A program made the position numbers and the translations under genes. Shown one piece after another: positions 52,630-61,823 of a DNA stretch of 64,000 nucleotides (its first letter is position 1; each line of letters starts with the position of its first letter). Source of the DNA: Sporomusa malonica. Its GTDB lineage: Bacteria; Bacillota; Negativicutes; Sporomusales; Sporomusaceae. The stretch is from assembly GCF_041428715.1 (NCBI RefSeq), contig NZ_CP155572.1. One strand, written 5' to 3'. The notes beneath the pieces were generated by a model, which had not been told where the DNA came from, made no database searches, and saw only the letters and a list, made by a program, of their open reading frames with translations.

Positions 52630-52732
52630 TAAAACACCACACTTCAGTAAATTTTATTTTCTGTGTTCATGACTTGGTACGGAAAAAATCAAAATACGAG
52701 GAATCCGGCATGAATCGCCAAAATCATCCAAT

Positions 52733-53080
52733 TTAATGAAAACAGACAGTATTACTGATGCTAACTGTCTGCACGTTTTCTTTCTGCAACATGATTATCA
52801 GCTTATATTCGTTGCGACTTAATACTTCCGCTTGTAATCGTTGTAGCTGCTGATGTAAATATTCAGGGACTGTTATTGTGACACTAACATCAGACGAAAG
52901 TTTAGCAATCTGCCGGCAACCGCAACCACTAGCTCCGGTAACCTACAGCCCCTACAACCTGCTCCTGATCAAGCTTAACCTCTCACGCCGCAGCGAAAAC
53001 TTTCAGTCCACACACCCCGTAATTGCGGTACAGTCACCTTGCCGTAGATGCCCGTAACAAACTGACCGTACAGCCTGTCG
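52733..53080 (-). pseudogene. Decayed fragment of a CapD-type NDP-sugar dehydratase gene
   Basis: This stretch looks non-coding, but pieces of the neighbouring dehydratase are readable on the minus strand in shifting frames: TGCTV at about 53065-53080, GIYGKVTVPQLRG at about 53013-53053 (intact gene: GIYELMEGKVTVNQLRD), LRRE nearby, and VTGASGCGCRQIAKLS at about 52895-52943 (intact: ITGAGGSIGSELCRQIAKLS). An unrelated-looking frame with EYLHQQLQRLQAEVLS follows to a stop at 52733. Multiple frameshifts and deletions show decay. It explains most of the 560-bp gap at 52630-53190. Confidence 0.8.
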
Positions 53081-53190
53081 TACGAGACTGATAAGCATAT
53101 CGCTAAAAAATACCTACAAGTGTCCAAACGGGACGGTTCTCACCGACAAGAAATCTAAAAAATTTAGAATGAGTAAAGAAACCTTAATTC

Positions 53191-55104
53191 CTAACTAGCA
53201 AAAGTATGTTCTGCTTGTTGTTGCACAGGAACACCCGTAGGATCAACCTTTACATCACTCTTGGCAGTGTTAATACACACATCACAGTATTTTTCTCTAG
53301 CTTTATAATAACTCGGGACTAACTTACCAAGTATTGAGATTATTTCTTCTGAACTACTTGCCCTTCTTAAATCCTCTAAACCCATTTGAAATTGCTGCAC
53401 ATCTACCGACTTAAGATTCGCTACAAAGATCTTCTCATGCTTAGTTGAGGTTGTACCTTCCTCTGCAGTAAGCAGTTCCTCAAAGAGTTTCTCACCAGGT
53501 CTTAAACCGGTAAACTTGATTTCAATATCCTGACCACGCTCCAATCCTGAAAGCTCAATCAGGTCAGATGCCATGTCAACGATTTTTACCGGCTCACCCA
53601 TATCAAGAACAAATACCTCGCCACCACTCGCTAACGTACCAGCCTGTAAGACCAGCTGTGTCGCTTCAGGAATTGTCATAAAATACCGCTTCATATCTGG
53701 ATGCGTTATAGTAATCGGCCCACCCTTAGCAATCTGTTTTTTAAATAGCGGGACAACACTACCGCGACTACCCAGGACATTGCCAAACCGTACTGCAGCA
53801 AACCTAGTATTACTTACACTGTTGATGTTCTGAATAACTAGTTCAGCAACTCGTTTTGTCGCGCCCATTACACTGGTGGGATTTACTGCCTTATCAGTAG
53901 ATATCATAATAAATATACCCGTACCGGCTTTATCGGCTGCTTCAGCAACAGTTTTTGTCCCGAATATATTATTGCGAACAGCTTCTACTGGTTGTGATTC
54001 CATTAAAGGAACATGCTTATGGGCAGCCGCATGGAAAATTACCTCTGGTTTTAAGCGGGTAAAAATATCATTAATTCTGTTTTTATCCCGAACGTCTGCG
54101 ATGATAGGCTTGATGGTAAGTCCACTATATTTTTCACGAAGCTCTCTGTCAATTTCGTAGATACTGTTTTCGCCCTTACCTAATAGTGCGAGCTCACTTG
54201 GTGATAACTTGGCAATTTGCCGGCAGAGCTCAGAACCAATCGATCCACCTGCCCCAGTGATTAAAACGCGTTTTCCTGTGAGACAACTAGCAATTTGTTC
54301 CAAGTCGAGTGTAACAGGTTCTCGGCGTAACAAATCTTCCAGATCAACATCCCGCAACTGGTTTACAGTTACTTTCCCTTCCATGAGCTCGTAGATACCA
54401 GGCACGATCTTAACCGTACAACCTGTTTTTTTACATCCCCGAATAATTTCACGCAACTGAGATCCGCTCAGCGAGGGAATAGCAATTATTATCTCATTTA
54501 CCTTGTATTTAGCCGCTATGGGAGTAATATCCTGAGAATCCCCCAAAATCTTCACACCAAACAACATCTGATTATGTTTATATTTATCATCATCAATAAA
54601 GCCAATCAGTTTTTTCGTATCACAGTAACGCTGGTTGATTTCCCGGGCAATCATAGCACCGGCGTCCCCAGCGCCAACAATAAGAATATGTGAGGACTCC
54701 TCTTGTTGCTTTTGACGAATAAAATGTAGAATGCGGATAAATAGCCTGCTGGCACCGACAAGGATAATAACTAGTAGCCAGCTGATAATCGAGATACTTC
54801 TCGGAATATTTGCACTGATAATATTCATATACACGCTTATAACTAAGCTGCTTATTGTTACTGCAAATATAATTCCTAACAATTCATGAATACTAGCATA
54901 ACGCCATAATCTCTGATATAAACCGAAAAGATAGAAGATAGCTAACCTTATCAGAACGATCTCAGGCAGATATTTAAAAATAAGTTCAAAGTAGCGATTA
55001 TCCACTGTACCTTCAAAACGAAGGTACAGTGCAATAAACGGCACAAATGCGACAATTGCTGCATCTACCAGCAATAAGCACAAGGAGACCATTCTACGTC
55101 GCAT
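53191..55104 (-). CDS. Membrane NDP-sugar 4,6-dehydratase (CapD/PglF type)
   Basis: A 637-residue enzyme with four N-terminal membrane spans (about 7-115), a CoA-binding-like Rossmann domain (HILIVGAGDAGAMIAREINQ, about 145) and a C-terminal SDR domain (VLITGAGGSIGSELCRQIAK, about 280, HAAAHKHVPLMESQPVEAVR, MISTDKAVNPTSVMGATKRV, RFGNVLGSRGSVVPLF). It converts UDP-GlcNAc to a 4-keto-6-deoxy sugar for the first residue of the repeat. A fragmentary copy lies just downstream. Confidence 0.92.
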   Translation of the reverse strand: MRRRMVSLCLLLVDAAIVAFVPFIALYLRFEGTVDNRYFELIFKYLPEIVLIRLAIFYLFGLYQRLWRYASIHELLGIIFAVTISSLVISVYMNIISANIPRSISIISWLLVIILVGASRLFIRILHFIRQKQQEESSHILIVGAGDAGAMIAREINQRYCDTKKLIGFIDDDKYKHNQMLFGVKILGDSQDITPIAAKYKVNEIIIAIPSLSGSQLREIIRGCKKTGCTVKIVPGIYELMEGKVTVNQLRDVDLEDLLRREPVTLDLEQIASCLTGKRVLITGAGGSIGSELCRQIAKLSPSELALLGKGENSIYEIDRELREKYSGLTIKPIIADVRDKNRINDIFTRLKPEVIFHAAAHKHVPLMESQPVEAVRNNIFGTKTVAEAADKAGTGIFIMISTDKAVNPTSVMGATKRVAELVIQNINSVSNTRFAAVRFGNVLGSRGSVVPLFKKQIAKGGPITITHPDMKRYFMTIPEATQLVLQAGTLASGGEVFVLDMGEPVKIVDMASDLIELSGLERGQDIEIKFTGLRPGEKLFEELLTAEEGTTSTKHEKIFVANLKSVDVQQFQMGLEDLRRASSSEEIISILGKLVPSYYKAREKYCDVCINTAKSDVKVDPTGVPVQQQAEHTFAS

Positions 55105-55121
55105 AAGACCACTCCTCAGTC

Positions 55122-55811
55122 TTACTTAGCATTTTTTCCCTCATTACCGTAATAATAATAGTAATATGCATGTTCTTCCTCAATTTCGACCTTGTTTAAG
55201 ATAACGCCAAGGATATGACCATTAGCTTTGAGTAAAAGTTCTTTGGCTTTTTGTGCCATCTCCGGCCTGATTACCCCAGCGCTCAGCACCAACAGGATAC
55301 CATCTACACTGGAGGCTAATACACAGGCATCGGTAACAGCAACCGTTGGAGGCGCATCAATAATTACAACATCTGCCAATTCTTTCAGACAGCCAATGAG
55401 TTCACGCATTTTGGCTGATCCAAGCAGTTCCGAAGGATTAGGCGGAATCGGCCCACTGGTCAACACCTGCAGATTATCAATACCAGTATCCTGGATCAAT
55501 TCTGTTACCGGGCGTTCCTCCACAAGAATATTGGTCACACCCCTGTTTTTCTTGCCGAAAATTTTATGCTGGACCGGCTTACGTAAGTCACAGTCTACAA
55601 TAATTACCTTCTTGCCAGACTGCGCCATAGCGACTGCTGTGTTGGCAGTCGTAGTTGATTTACCCTCACCTGGCCCGGCACTAGTAAACATGATGACCCG
55701 CAGGTCACTATCAACTTTTGCAAACTGAATATTCGTCCTCATTGTACGATAAGCTTCGGCGATCGGGGACTTCGCGTCCTCATGGACAATGAGCTGTCGT
55801 TTCTGAACCAT
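55122..55811 (-). CDS. cpsD: BY-kinase CpsD/CapB (tyrosine kinase of polysaccharide export)
   Basis: A 229-residue bacterial tyrosine kinase: TSAGPGEGKSTTTANTAVAM (Walker A), VIIVDCDLRKPVQH (Walker A'), DVVIIDAPP (Walker B), and a Tyr-rich tail HAYYYYYYGNEGKNAK that is the autophosphorylation cluster. It stands as a separate protein next to Wzz, as in Firmicutes, unlike the fused proteobacterial form. It likely controls chain length or export together with the CpsB phosphatase at 20472-21266. It starts 31 bp after wzz. Confidence 0.93.
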   Translation of the reverse strand: MVQKRQLIVHEDAKSPIAEAYRTMRTNIQFAKVDSDLRVIMFTSAGPGEGKSTTTANTAVAMAQSGKKVIIVDCDLRKPVQHKIFGKKNRGVTNILVEERPVTELIQDTGIDNLQVLTSGPIPPNPSELLGSAKMRELIGCLKELADVVIIDAPPTVAVTDACVLASSVDGILLVLSAGVIRPEMAQKAKELLLKANGHILGVILNKVEIEEEHAYYYYYYGNEGKNAK

Positions 55812-55842
55812 AGTTCACCTCTTCATACGTGTTAGTGCACTT

Positions 55843-57303
55843 TTAGGCTTGGTGCCCAATCTTAGCTTTAATTAATTCCATTACTCGCGCAAACCAGCTT
55901 GTACTGCGTGATGTTGTATCACTATCGAAGTCAGGTATACTCCCAATTACCGGTAAATCCAGGTATTCCTTGACATCTTCAGGTGTTTTGATGGTTTTAT
56001 TAACAAATTCAGTAATGAAGGCTGTACCGACTCCAACAAAAAGACCGAGAATAGCTGCAATTATTATATTAAGAGCCTTTCTAGGTTTGATTGGGTTATC
56101 TGGTGAAATAGCTTTGTCAATGATCTGGACATCTGTTGGTTCCATTACTTCACTTATACGGGCCTCTTCATAACGTTTAGCCAGCATGATATAAATTTCC
56201 TGGGCTACATTGGCATCACGGGCCACCTTGATCAACCCTTGTTCCTTCGCCGGCAATTTGCTAATATCCCGACTGCCTTCCGTGATAATCTGGTCAATAG
56301 CCTGCTTTTGGGCAGATGCGACTGCAATCTCAGTTTGTGCTAGTATTTTAGTCTCCAAAAGGCCTTGGTAAATCGGGTTAACAGAAGTCGATTCATGATT
56401 AACAACTCGGGTGATCTCAGCGTTCAGCATAGACCGCGTTTCAGTAATAGCCGCTTGTATTGCTGCTACTTTCGGATGCTTTTCAGTGTAGTTTGGGACT
56501 AGGCTTACTAGTTGGATCTCTAAATCTGACAGTTTCGCCTTATATTGCTGAATCAGCGGATTGTCAGCTACAGTTCCTGGGCTTTGATTGCCAAGTTGCT
56601 GTTGAGCACTGGCAAGTTTAGCTTGAGAGGAGGCCATGGTAACTTTATTGTCAGCATCAAGTTTGTCGATAGTAGCAAGCCGATCCAATAATACTTTGGA
56701 TTCTTGAGAAGGATCTACTATTTTTTGCTCTTGTTTGTATTTTAGCAATAGGGATTCCGCTTGTTCCAGTTCAGCCTTGGACTCTTTAAGCCTCATCCCA
56801 ATGAAGTCTTTGACTGTTGACTGCTCGGTTCTAACGAGTTCGGTCATTCTCCCCAGAAATACCTCAACAAGTGTATTAGCAACCAACTGAGCTTCCTCCG
56901 GCGAGCCAGCCTGTACCCTAATGTCTAATATCTCAGTATCTTTTACTGGCTGAGTTGTAATCCTTTTTAGCATGCCTTCATATGTAGGTATTTGTTCCTT
57001 ACCGGCCTGCGTTTTGTCAATAACAGTCTCAACCACAGTTCGGCTTTTGAGTATCTCCGCATAAGTAGACATTAATTGCTTGGTCCCAGCAGGACTGCCC
57101 ATAGGCAGGTCGGACAACAAAGAGCTTGCCAGCCCTTTTGGCTGCTTAACCCTGATTGAGGTTTCCGCCTCATAAGTCGGGGAAATAAGAAAGCTGACTA
57201 CGGCGGCTATGATTGTAAAGAGCATTAACGTACCAAAAATTAGTTTTCGTTTCTTTTTTAAAGTCTTAATTATATCTCTTAGATCCAGTGTGGTTTCGTC
57301 CAC
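55843..57303 (-). CDS. Wzz-type polysaccharide co-polymerase (chain-length regulator)
   Basis: A 486-residue inner-membrane protein with two spans (about 18-35 and about 410-430). Between them lies a large periplasmic domain with long coiled helices (VKDFIGMRLKESKAELEQAE, KYKQEQKIVDPSQESK). The C-terminal span carries the Pro-rich motif DNPIKPRKALNIIIAAILG. The large coiled domain is that of the diderm PCP-2 class, not the short CpsC of Gram-positive cells. It likely bridges CpsD and Wza. Confidence 0.9.
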   Translation of the reverse strand: MDETTLDLRDIIKTLKKKRKLIFGTLMLFTIIAAVVSFLISPTYEAETSIRVKQPKGLASSLLSDLPMGSPAGTKQLMSTYAEILKSRTVVETVIDKTQAGKEQIPTYEGMLKRITTQPVKDTEILDIRVQAGSPEEAQLVANTLVEVFLGRMTELVRTEQSTVKDFIGMRLKESKAELEQAESLLLKYKQEQKIVDPSQESKVLLDRLATIDKLDADNKVTMASSQAKLASAQQQLGNQSPGTVADNPLIQQYKAKLSDLEIQLVSLVPNYTEKHPKVAAIQAAITETRSMLNAEITRVVNHESTSVNPIYQGLLETKILAQTEIAVASAQKQAIDQIITEGSRDISKLPAKEQGLIKVARDANVAQEIYIMLAKRYEEARISEVMEPTDVQIIDKAISPDNPIKPRKALNIIIAAILGLFVGVGTAFITEFVNKTIKTPEDVKEYLDLPVIGSIPDFDSDTTSRSTSWFARVMELIKAKIGHQA

Positions 57304-57339
57304 TGCGCTACCTCCAAATATGATTTTAAATATAATTAA

Positions 57340-57969
57340 TTATTCATTTATTTCATTAACCTGATAAACGGCCGAAATCCACGGAAGGATATCTTTGGCG
57401 AATTCAATTCGATTGTTTTTCGTCAGGTAAACAATATCGCCGTCATTTAAGGTAACGTTTTGCGATATATCTCCTTTTTCCAACAGATTAAGCAAATTGA
57501 CTTTTAAAGGAGTACTGGTCTGCTCTTTGCGAATAACATATACTTTCTTCTTAGCAGCGTCTCTGGTATAGCTGCCTGCGCTGCCAAGCGCATCAATCAA
57601 GTTATGTTGTTTCTCAATCTCATACATGCCAGGTTTTAAAACCTCGCCCAACACGTACACGCGGGTAGTCCTAAACTTGATCACATTTACACTGACAATT
57701 GGGTCTTTTAGGTATTGGCCTAGTTTAGTTGTTATTGTGTTTGCCAGTTCACCAGGGGTTATACCAGCTGCCTGTAGTTCGCCAGACAAAGGAATCGCAA
57801 TCTTACCGTCTGGTCTAATTGGCAATTGCTCAATCTTGAGTTCCTCAAATCCCCACACATCGATGGACAGAACATCTCCAGCCCCTAGTTGATAGTCTTG
57901 GGCCACTATGTGTTGCGGCAAAATCATTACTAAAAATAAAATAATTAATACATATACCGATCGTCGCAT
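57340..57969 (-). CDS. Wza-type polysaccharide export protein (SLBB domains)
   Basis: A 209-residue exported protein. A signal peptide (about 1-23, VYVLIILFLVMILPQ) ends near HIVAQD without a Cys, so unlike E. coli Wza it is not a lipoprotein. Then come the Poly_export domain (YQLGAGDVLSIDVWGFEELK) and an SLBB domain (RTTRVYVLGEVLKPGMYEIE). It should form the periplasmic or outer-membrane export channel, again implying a diderm envelope; the short C-terminal end may lack the membrane-spanning helix. It is the first gene of the export group. Confidence 0.88.
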   Translation of the reverse strand: MRRSVYVLIILFLVMILPQHIVAQDYQLGAGDVLSIDVWGFEELKIEQLPIRPDGKIAIPLSGELQAAGITPGELANTITTKLGQYLKDPIVSVNVIKFRTTRVYVLGEVLKPGMYEIEKQHNLIDALGSAGSYTRDAAKKKVYVIRKEQTSTPLKVNLLNLLEKGDISQNVTLNDGDIVYLTKNNRIEFAKDILPWISAVYQVNEINE

Positions 57970-58415
57970 CTGTTTCCTCCTTGGTAGTCTTTTGTTCTGT
58001 GTAAGCCTAAGTAGTCTTATAACATACTTCTGTATTATTAGACATTATTCCCCTAAATCCTGCTATGGCAATCTTGTAAAGATCTTACATCAAAAAATGA
58101 AAAAGCAACCTGGATTCATTGTCCAGTTGCTTTTATTGCTGATTTACCCTCGATTATTCTAACATCCTTTTATCAGCTTACTTTTAATCAATTACAACTG
58201 CTATTACAAATATATTGTTTTGAAAAGAGTGGTACCTCTAAGAAGTTTTGAGGCTTTTGTCCTAAAATGTTGGACTATAGCTATATACCACAGAAAAGTT
58301 AGAAATTCCTTTTAAAACAATGTATTTTATAAACATTTTATTTCGACACTATTTTACAGGACTTATGCATTTGCTGTCAGATGATACCAGAGTGGAGCTT
58401 TTGTTTACAGCGAAA
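57970..58415. other. Intergenic region upstream of wza
   Basis: About 445 bp without a gene. A GGAGG ribosome site for wza lies at 57973-57979. A weak minus-strand promoter (TTGCCA, 17 bp, ATAATG) can be placed near 58045-58075. A terminator stem is at 58101-58134. I see nothing else. Confidence 0.4.
58101..58134 (-). terminator. Intrinsic terminator upstream of wza
   Basis: Near-perfect 13-bp stem aaaagcaac.tgga / tcca.gttgctttt with a 7-nt loop and T-rich end on either strand. It would stop transcription coming from the small gene at 58483-58692. Confidence 0.7.
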
Positions 58416-58493
58416 ACTCTTTTTGTCCATCCCACATATCTCCTCCATTAAGAAAAGTAGCAGCCGTACAGCCTTATTCAGATTACCTTCCAC
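58416..58493 (-). repeat. Fossil of the 5' end of the LuxR-type gene
   Basis: Closely matches 59586-59658, which spans the spacer, AGGAGG-type site and first codons of the GAF-LuxR gene. Here the frame closes after about ten codons. It lies directly after the small gene at 58483-58692, just as the intact version follows the paralogous gene at 59661-59885, so a small-gene-plus-regulator unit was duplicated and one regulator copy was lost. Confidence 0.75.
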
Positions 58494-58692
58494 CCCTCTT
58501 CCTAATATTTTTTTTTGCAAATTTAATATAATCTTCCATTGCTATTACGAGGGTAAGATATTGATCTGGTGACGGACTGCTCGCACTACAGGTTCCTATC
58601 ATATCTTGATACATTGTGTCAATCTGATAGGAACTGTACCCCAAATCAAGTAGTTGCTGTTTAAGCGATTCCAGGTAATCGGTTGTATTCAT
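58483..58692 (-). CDS. Small protein of a local paralogous pair (member B)
   Basis: A 69-residue, probably helical and soluble protein with the core LDLGYSSYQIDTMYQDMIG and a C-terminal DYIKFAKKNI. It is paralogous to the protein at 59661-59885 (LxxLGYxxYQI, Q-acid-hydrophobic-G, then YI-acid or basic-FA-K). No known domain is recognised. It lies upstream of the fossil of a LuxR start. Confidence 0.7.
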   Translation of the reverse strand: MNTTDYLESLKQQLLDLGYSSYQIDTMYQDMIGTCSASSPSPDQYLTLVIAMEDYIKFAKKNIRKRGGR

Positions 58693-58784
58693 TTCATCCC
58701 ATCCTCAAACAGTATTGAGACTATAGTGCTAAACATCTAGGAATAAAAGATTAATGCTAATAATAGTAAACTGAGTGCGCACAA

Positions 58785-59606
58785 CTAAGCTTCCTCCCAA
58801 GTTTGGCTTTTGGCGATCAGGCCGAACTGCCACGCCTTTATTAACGCCTGCGCGCGGCTGCGCACCTCTAACTTGCCAAACATGTGGTGGGCATGGGTTT
58901 TCACAGTGCTGAGCTCTACCCCCAGATCCTGTGCGATCTCCTGATTTGACAAACCTCTTGCCATCCTAATTAGAACAGCTTTCTCCTTACCAGTAAGGTC
59001 AGGCATGTTAGGCAGTTGCTTCTGCCAGGCAGCTTTTCTCTCTAGCCACTCTGCCTGTAAAACACTATGTAACTCAGCATTACGCAATGAAAGTGCAGCC
59101 AGAGCGGCAAACCGTTCCAACAGGTCGATTTCCCGGACAATAGATGCTCTGTTCCTTGAAGAAAATCCTAGCCCAATAACACCAATAACGCCACTGTCCA
59201 ACAGCAGCGGAATCCCCAAAACAGAGTGGACAATATCCCAACCATAAGGGCGGTCGTCAGCCCGTGAATGCCATTGCTGAATATTTTCGACCATTAAAAG
59301 CTGTCCTGTTTTCCATACAGTGCTGGACACTGATGGTTCTTGCCTGGTTCTCGTCACTCCCTGGTAGCACTGATAGAGGCCCTGCCCGTATTTCAGTTCT
59401 AATTTATCTAGTTCCTCATTTACTACATAGAAAAATCCGTGGGGAGTTTGGGTTAACTCGCACGCTATATGCACGATGATCTGGTACATTTCCTGTAGAT
59501 TCAAACTCCGCGCCAGCAGCATGGCGATGTGATGCATTGAATCTAAATCTACCCTAGAGGTTTCTTGATCGCTAGTCAAATCCAGAGTTTTTTTGCCATC
59601 ACACAT
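58785..59606 (-). CDS. GAF-domain LuxR-type transcription regulator
   Basis: A 273-residue regulator: a GAF sensor domain (about 25-185, with HIACELTQTPHGFFYVV and VLGIPLLLDSGVIGVIGLGF) and a LuxR helix-turn-helix at the end (LTGKEKAVLIRMARGLSNQE, then LGVELSTVKTHAHHMFGKLE). It probably binds a small ligand rather than a phosphate. The ATG at 59606 follows GGAGGAG closely; an in-frame ATG ten codons earlier (59636) is the alternative. It may control the export operon that starts with wza; that is inference from position. Confidence 0.87.
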   Translation of the reverse strand: MCDGKKTLDLTSDQETSRVDLDSMHHIAMLLARSLNLQEMYQIIVHIACELTQTPHGFFYVVNEELDKLELKYGQGLYQCYQGVTRTRQEPSVSSTVWKTGQLLMVENIQQWHSRADDRPYGWDIVHSVLGIPLLLDSGVIGVIGLGFSSRNRASIVREIDLLERFAALAALSLRNAELHSVLQAEWLERKAAWQKQLPNMPDLTGKEKAVLIRMARGLSNQEIAQDLGVELSTVKTHAHHMFGKLEVRSRAQALIKAWQFGLIAKSQTWEEA

Positions 59607-59658
59607 ATCTCCTCCATTAAGAAAGGTAGCAGCCATACAGACTTATTTAGATTACTTA
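59586..59658 (-). repeat. Intact parent of the LuxR 5' duplication
   Basis: Ribosome site and first codons of the GAF-LuxR gene plus the spacer after the small gene; matches 58416-58493. Confidence 0.75.
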
Positions 59659-59660
59659 TC

Positions 59661-59885
59661 TCAGCACGTTTTAATGCACTTAATAGCAAACTCAATGTAA
59701 CTCTGTAATCCTTTTACTAACTCTCTTTCTTGCACTAGCGTGAGGTTATTCAAATTCACATTGCCTACTATCTCCTGGATAATACTATGGATTTGATACG
59801 GAAAATATCCAAGGTTATTAAGTTGCTTGATCAATTCAGTTATTTCGTGATTCTCCTCCACTATTAAGTCACATCCATTTCTCAC
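59661..59885 (-). CDS. Small protein of a local paralogous pair (member A)
   Basis: A 74-residue protein with ITELIKQLNNLGYFPYQIHS, then QEIVGNVN and a C-terminal LQSYIEFAIKCIKTC. The second copy at 58483 shares the pattern. The stop is 55 bp upstream of the LuxR-type start, so the two form a unit. No known domain; perhaps a partner or antagonist of the regulator. Confidence 0.7.
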   Translation of the reverse strand: MRNGCDLIVEENHEITELIKQLNNLGYFPYQIHSIIQEIVGNVNLNNLTLVQERELVKGLQSYIEFAIKCIKTC

Positions 59886-60147
59886 TGATTCTCATCTTTA
59901 TTGTTGCAAGACTTTAGTCCTAGTTAAATAGAACTTTAATCCTACTGTTCTGTTTATTATAATGAATATGAAATCAAAATGCCTCAATCTTTAGGTTGAT
60001 ATTTGGAAAAAATTACTTTTTTATGCAATATTTAGCCAATGTACGACACGAGACGGTTCGTCGTTGTAGCATATATTCTTCCACACGCTGACTGCGACTA
60101 GCTATCTTGGAATTAAATGTCCGGCTCTTTGGTATCTTGCTAATGAA
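59886..60147. other. Intergenic region between the small gene and pgi
   Basis: About 260 bp plus the pgi terminator. A TATAAT-like box on the minus strand near 59955-59961 could be the promoter for the small gene; I cannot place a convincing -35. Nothing else seen. Confidence 0.35.
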
Positions 60148-60185
60148 AAGAACACTACCCCGAGTTTAATTGGGGTAGTGTTCTT
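60148..60185 (-). terminator. Terminator after pgi
   Basis: Perfect 14-bp stem AAGAACACTACCCC / GGGGTAGTGTTCTT with a 10-nt loop, followed by T residues on the minus strand. Confidence 0.85.
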
Positions 60186-60216
60186 TCTGCGGAATTTTTA
60201 TTGAGTGGATTTTAAT

Positions 60217-61695
60217 CTAATTATTAGACTTCAAGGTTTTTAACTTGGGGCCTAGTAACCGCTTATAGGCTTCCACACCAGGCTGGTCAAAAGCATCAAC
60301 GTTAGCCAGCTCGCCTTCATATGCGACAGACAACGCCAACAGGTATAAGAGTTCACCCAAGTGAAACGCGCCAAGAATGGGTAGGATAAAAGTGGCATTA
60401 AATCGATTGTCACTGATAAGCGCTGCCGCATTCGCTTCATATGCAGCGTTAAGCGCCTGACTAAGCTGTAATGCTGCTATCTCCGATAGCTTGGGTGCCG
60501 TTGGGAAGGCATCAGGTATCACCGGGTCTGTGTACCAACTCGCTATCTGCACAAACTGAACTACCTTATCATGTTTACCATCCTGATGCTGCTGGGTCTG
60601 GGCATGCATATCTGTGGTACCGACTGCAACGATTGGCGTGCGACCATAGTATACTTCCCGCCCTGTACGGTCATTCCGCTTACCCAGTGATTCGGCCAGC
60701 AGCTGGATATACCACTCTGCCACAGACTTAAGATAATCGGCATAGGGCATGAATACCTCAATATCCCGCCCGTAGTTTTCGGCAGCCAGATATTTGAGTG
60801 CTGCGTTAAGTAGGGCCGGGTTATGCCAGATATCCTCTGTTTTGCACGCCTCGTCCATCGAACGTGCTCCCGCTAAAAAGGCATCAATGTCAAACCCAAT
60901 GCAAGCTGCCGTAACCAAGCCAACTTCAGAAAATACACTGAACCGACCGCCGACACCGTCCGGCACACTGAAAATCGGCCAGCTTTCTTCTGCTGCCAAC
61001 TTGTGGAGCAGTGTTTCCTGCGCGCCCTCAATGGGATCAGTCACAGCCACAACTTGCACCTCAATGGTGGGAGCTGCCTGCTTAAGGGTGTCATATGCTA
61101 CCATGAAGGTGGACATGGTATCCAGCGTCGAGCCGGATTTAGAAATGACGACAAGCATTACTTGATACGGACGGGTGGAATTGCCATTAAGCTTAGAACT
61201 AGCTTCATACTTAATCTGTTCGATCAGCTCAACAGTACGGCGCGGGTCAATATTATTACCGCTAAAGAACAGCTTAGGGTAACCCTGCCGCGCTTCACTA
61301 CCCTTGCTGTTCCAGAACTCACCGCAATGCACGTCAAACAGTACCTTGTTCCCCAGGTAAGAGCCGCCAATACCAAACGTGATTACGGCATCCACCTTAT
61401 TTCTCAATGACTCACCAAATTCTTTGAGCCGGGAAATAGACTCAGGGCTATTCAGGTTTCCGTCCTGTACATAGGGAAGCTGGCTAAATAATACCTTTTC
61501 TGGTACTCCATCTTTTGACAAATGCCCACGTACTTCACCAGTTGCCCGCATATGCTCAATCGCTTTGTGGGCGGACTGAAGGCGGTCTGTAATCGCCGTA
61601 ACGTCAGCTTGGGCCACCCGTCCTTCGCCGTAAAGGTTGGTATAGTCGAAAGTAAAACCTGATGGTAAAGTAAGTACTGTCTCCTGATTAGACAT
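60217..61695 (-). CDS. pgi: Glucose-6-phosphate isomerase
   Basis: Interconverts glucose-6-phosphate and fructose-6-phosphate; 492 residues. SIS folds carry ITFGIGGSYLGNKVLFD, ISKSGSTLDTMSTF, and the signature GGRFSVFSEVGLVTAACIGF. HAQTQQHQDGKHDK near 400 is also typical of the bacterial form. The start at 61695 has GGAGG nine bases upstream; earlier in-frame codons come from the palindromic repeat. In this setting it feeds hexose phosphates to galU and the mutase. Confidence 0.95.
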   Translation of the reverse strand: MSNQETVLTLPSGFTFDYTNLYGEGRVAQADVTAITDRLQSAHKAIEHMRATGEVRGHLSKDGVPEKVLFSQLPYVQDGNLNSPESISRLKEFGESLRNKVDAVITFGIGGSYLGNKVLFDVHCGEFWNSKGSEARQGYPKLFFSGNNIDPRRTVELIEQIKYEASSKLNGNSTRPYQVMLVVISKSGSTLDTMSTFMVAYDTLKQAAPTIEVQVVAVTDPIEGAQETLLHKLAAEESWPIFSVPDGVGGRFSVFSEVGLVTAACIGFDIDAFLAGARSMDEACKTEDIWHNPALLNAALKYLAAENYGRDIEVFMPYADYLKSVAEWYIQLLAESLGKRNDRTGREVYYGRTPIVAVGTTDMHAQTQQHQDGKHDKVVQFVQIASWYTDPVIPDAFPTAPKLSEIAALQLSQALNAAYEANAAALISDNRFNATFILPILGAFHLGELLYLLALSVAYEGELANVDAFDQPGVEAYKRLLGPKLKTLKSNN

Positions 61696-61721
61696 TGAAC
61701 CCATCCTCCACATCGTCGTAC

Positions 61722-61813
61722 GAGATTGCTTCGTCGTACCTCCTCGCAATGACACTAAGGAAAGCTATCGCCTTCCCCCCTCTGGTCATTGCGAGCGTTA
61801 GCGTGGCAATCTC
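61722..61813. repeat. Interspersed palindromic repeat, copy 1
   Basis: Arms gagattgcttcgtcgtacc.. cctcgcaatgac and gtcattgcgagcgttagcgtggcaatctc face each other around a 30-bp centre. The attgcgag..gtggcaatc pattern is a common interspersed repeat in several bacterial groups. Confidence 0.8.
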
Positions 61814-61823
61814 ACCCCTCGTG

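Noticed and set aside
61696..61755. 20-codon N-terminal extension of pgi
   Set aside because: It lies in the interspersed palindromic repeat; the start at 61695 has its own ribosome site.
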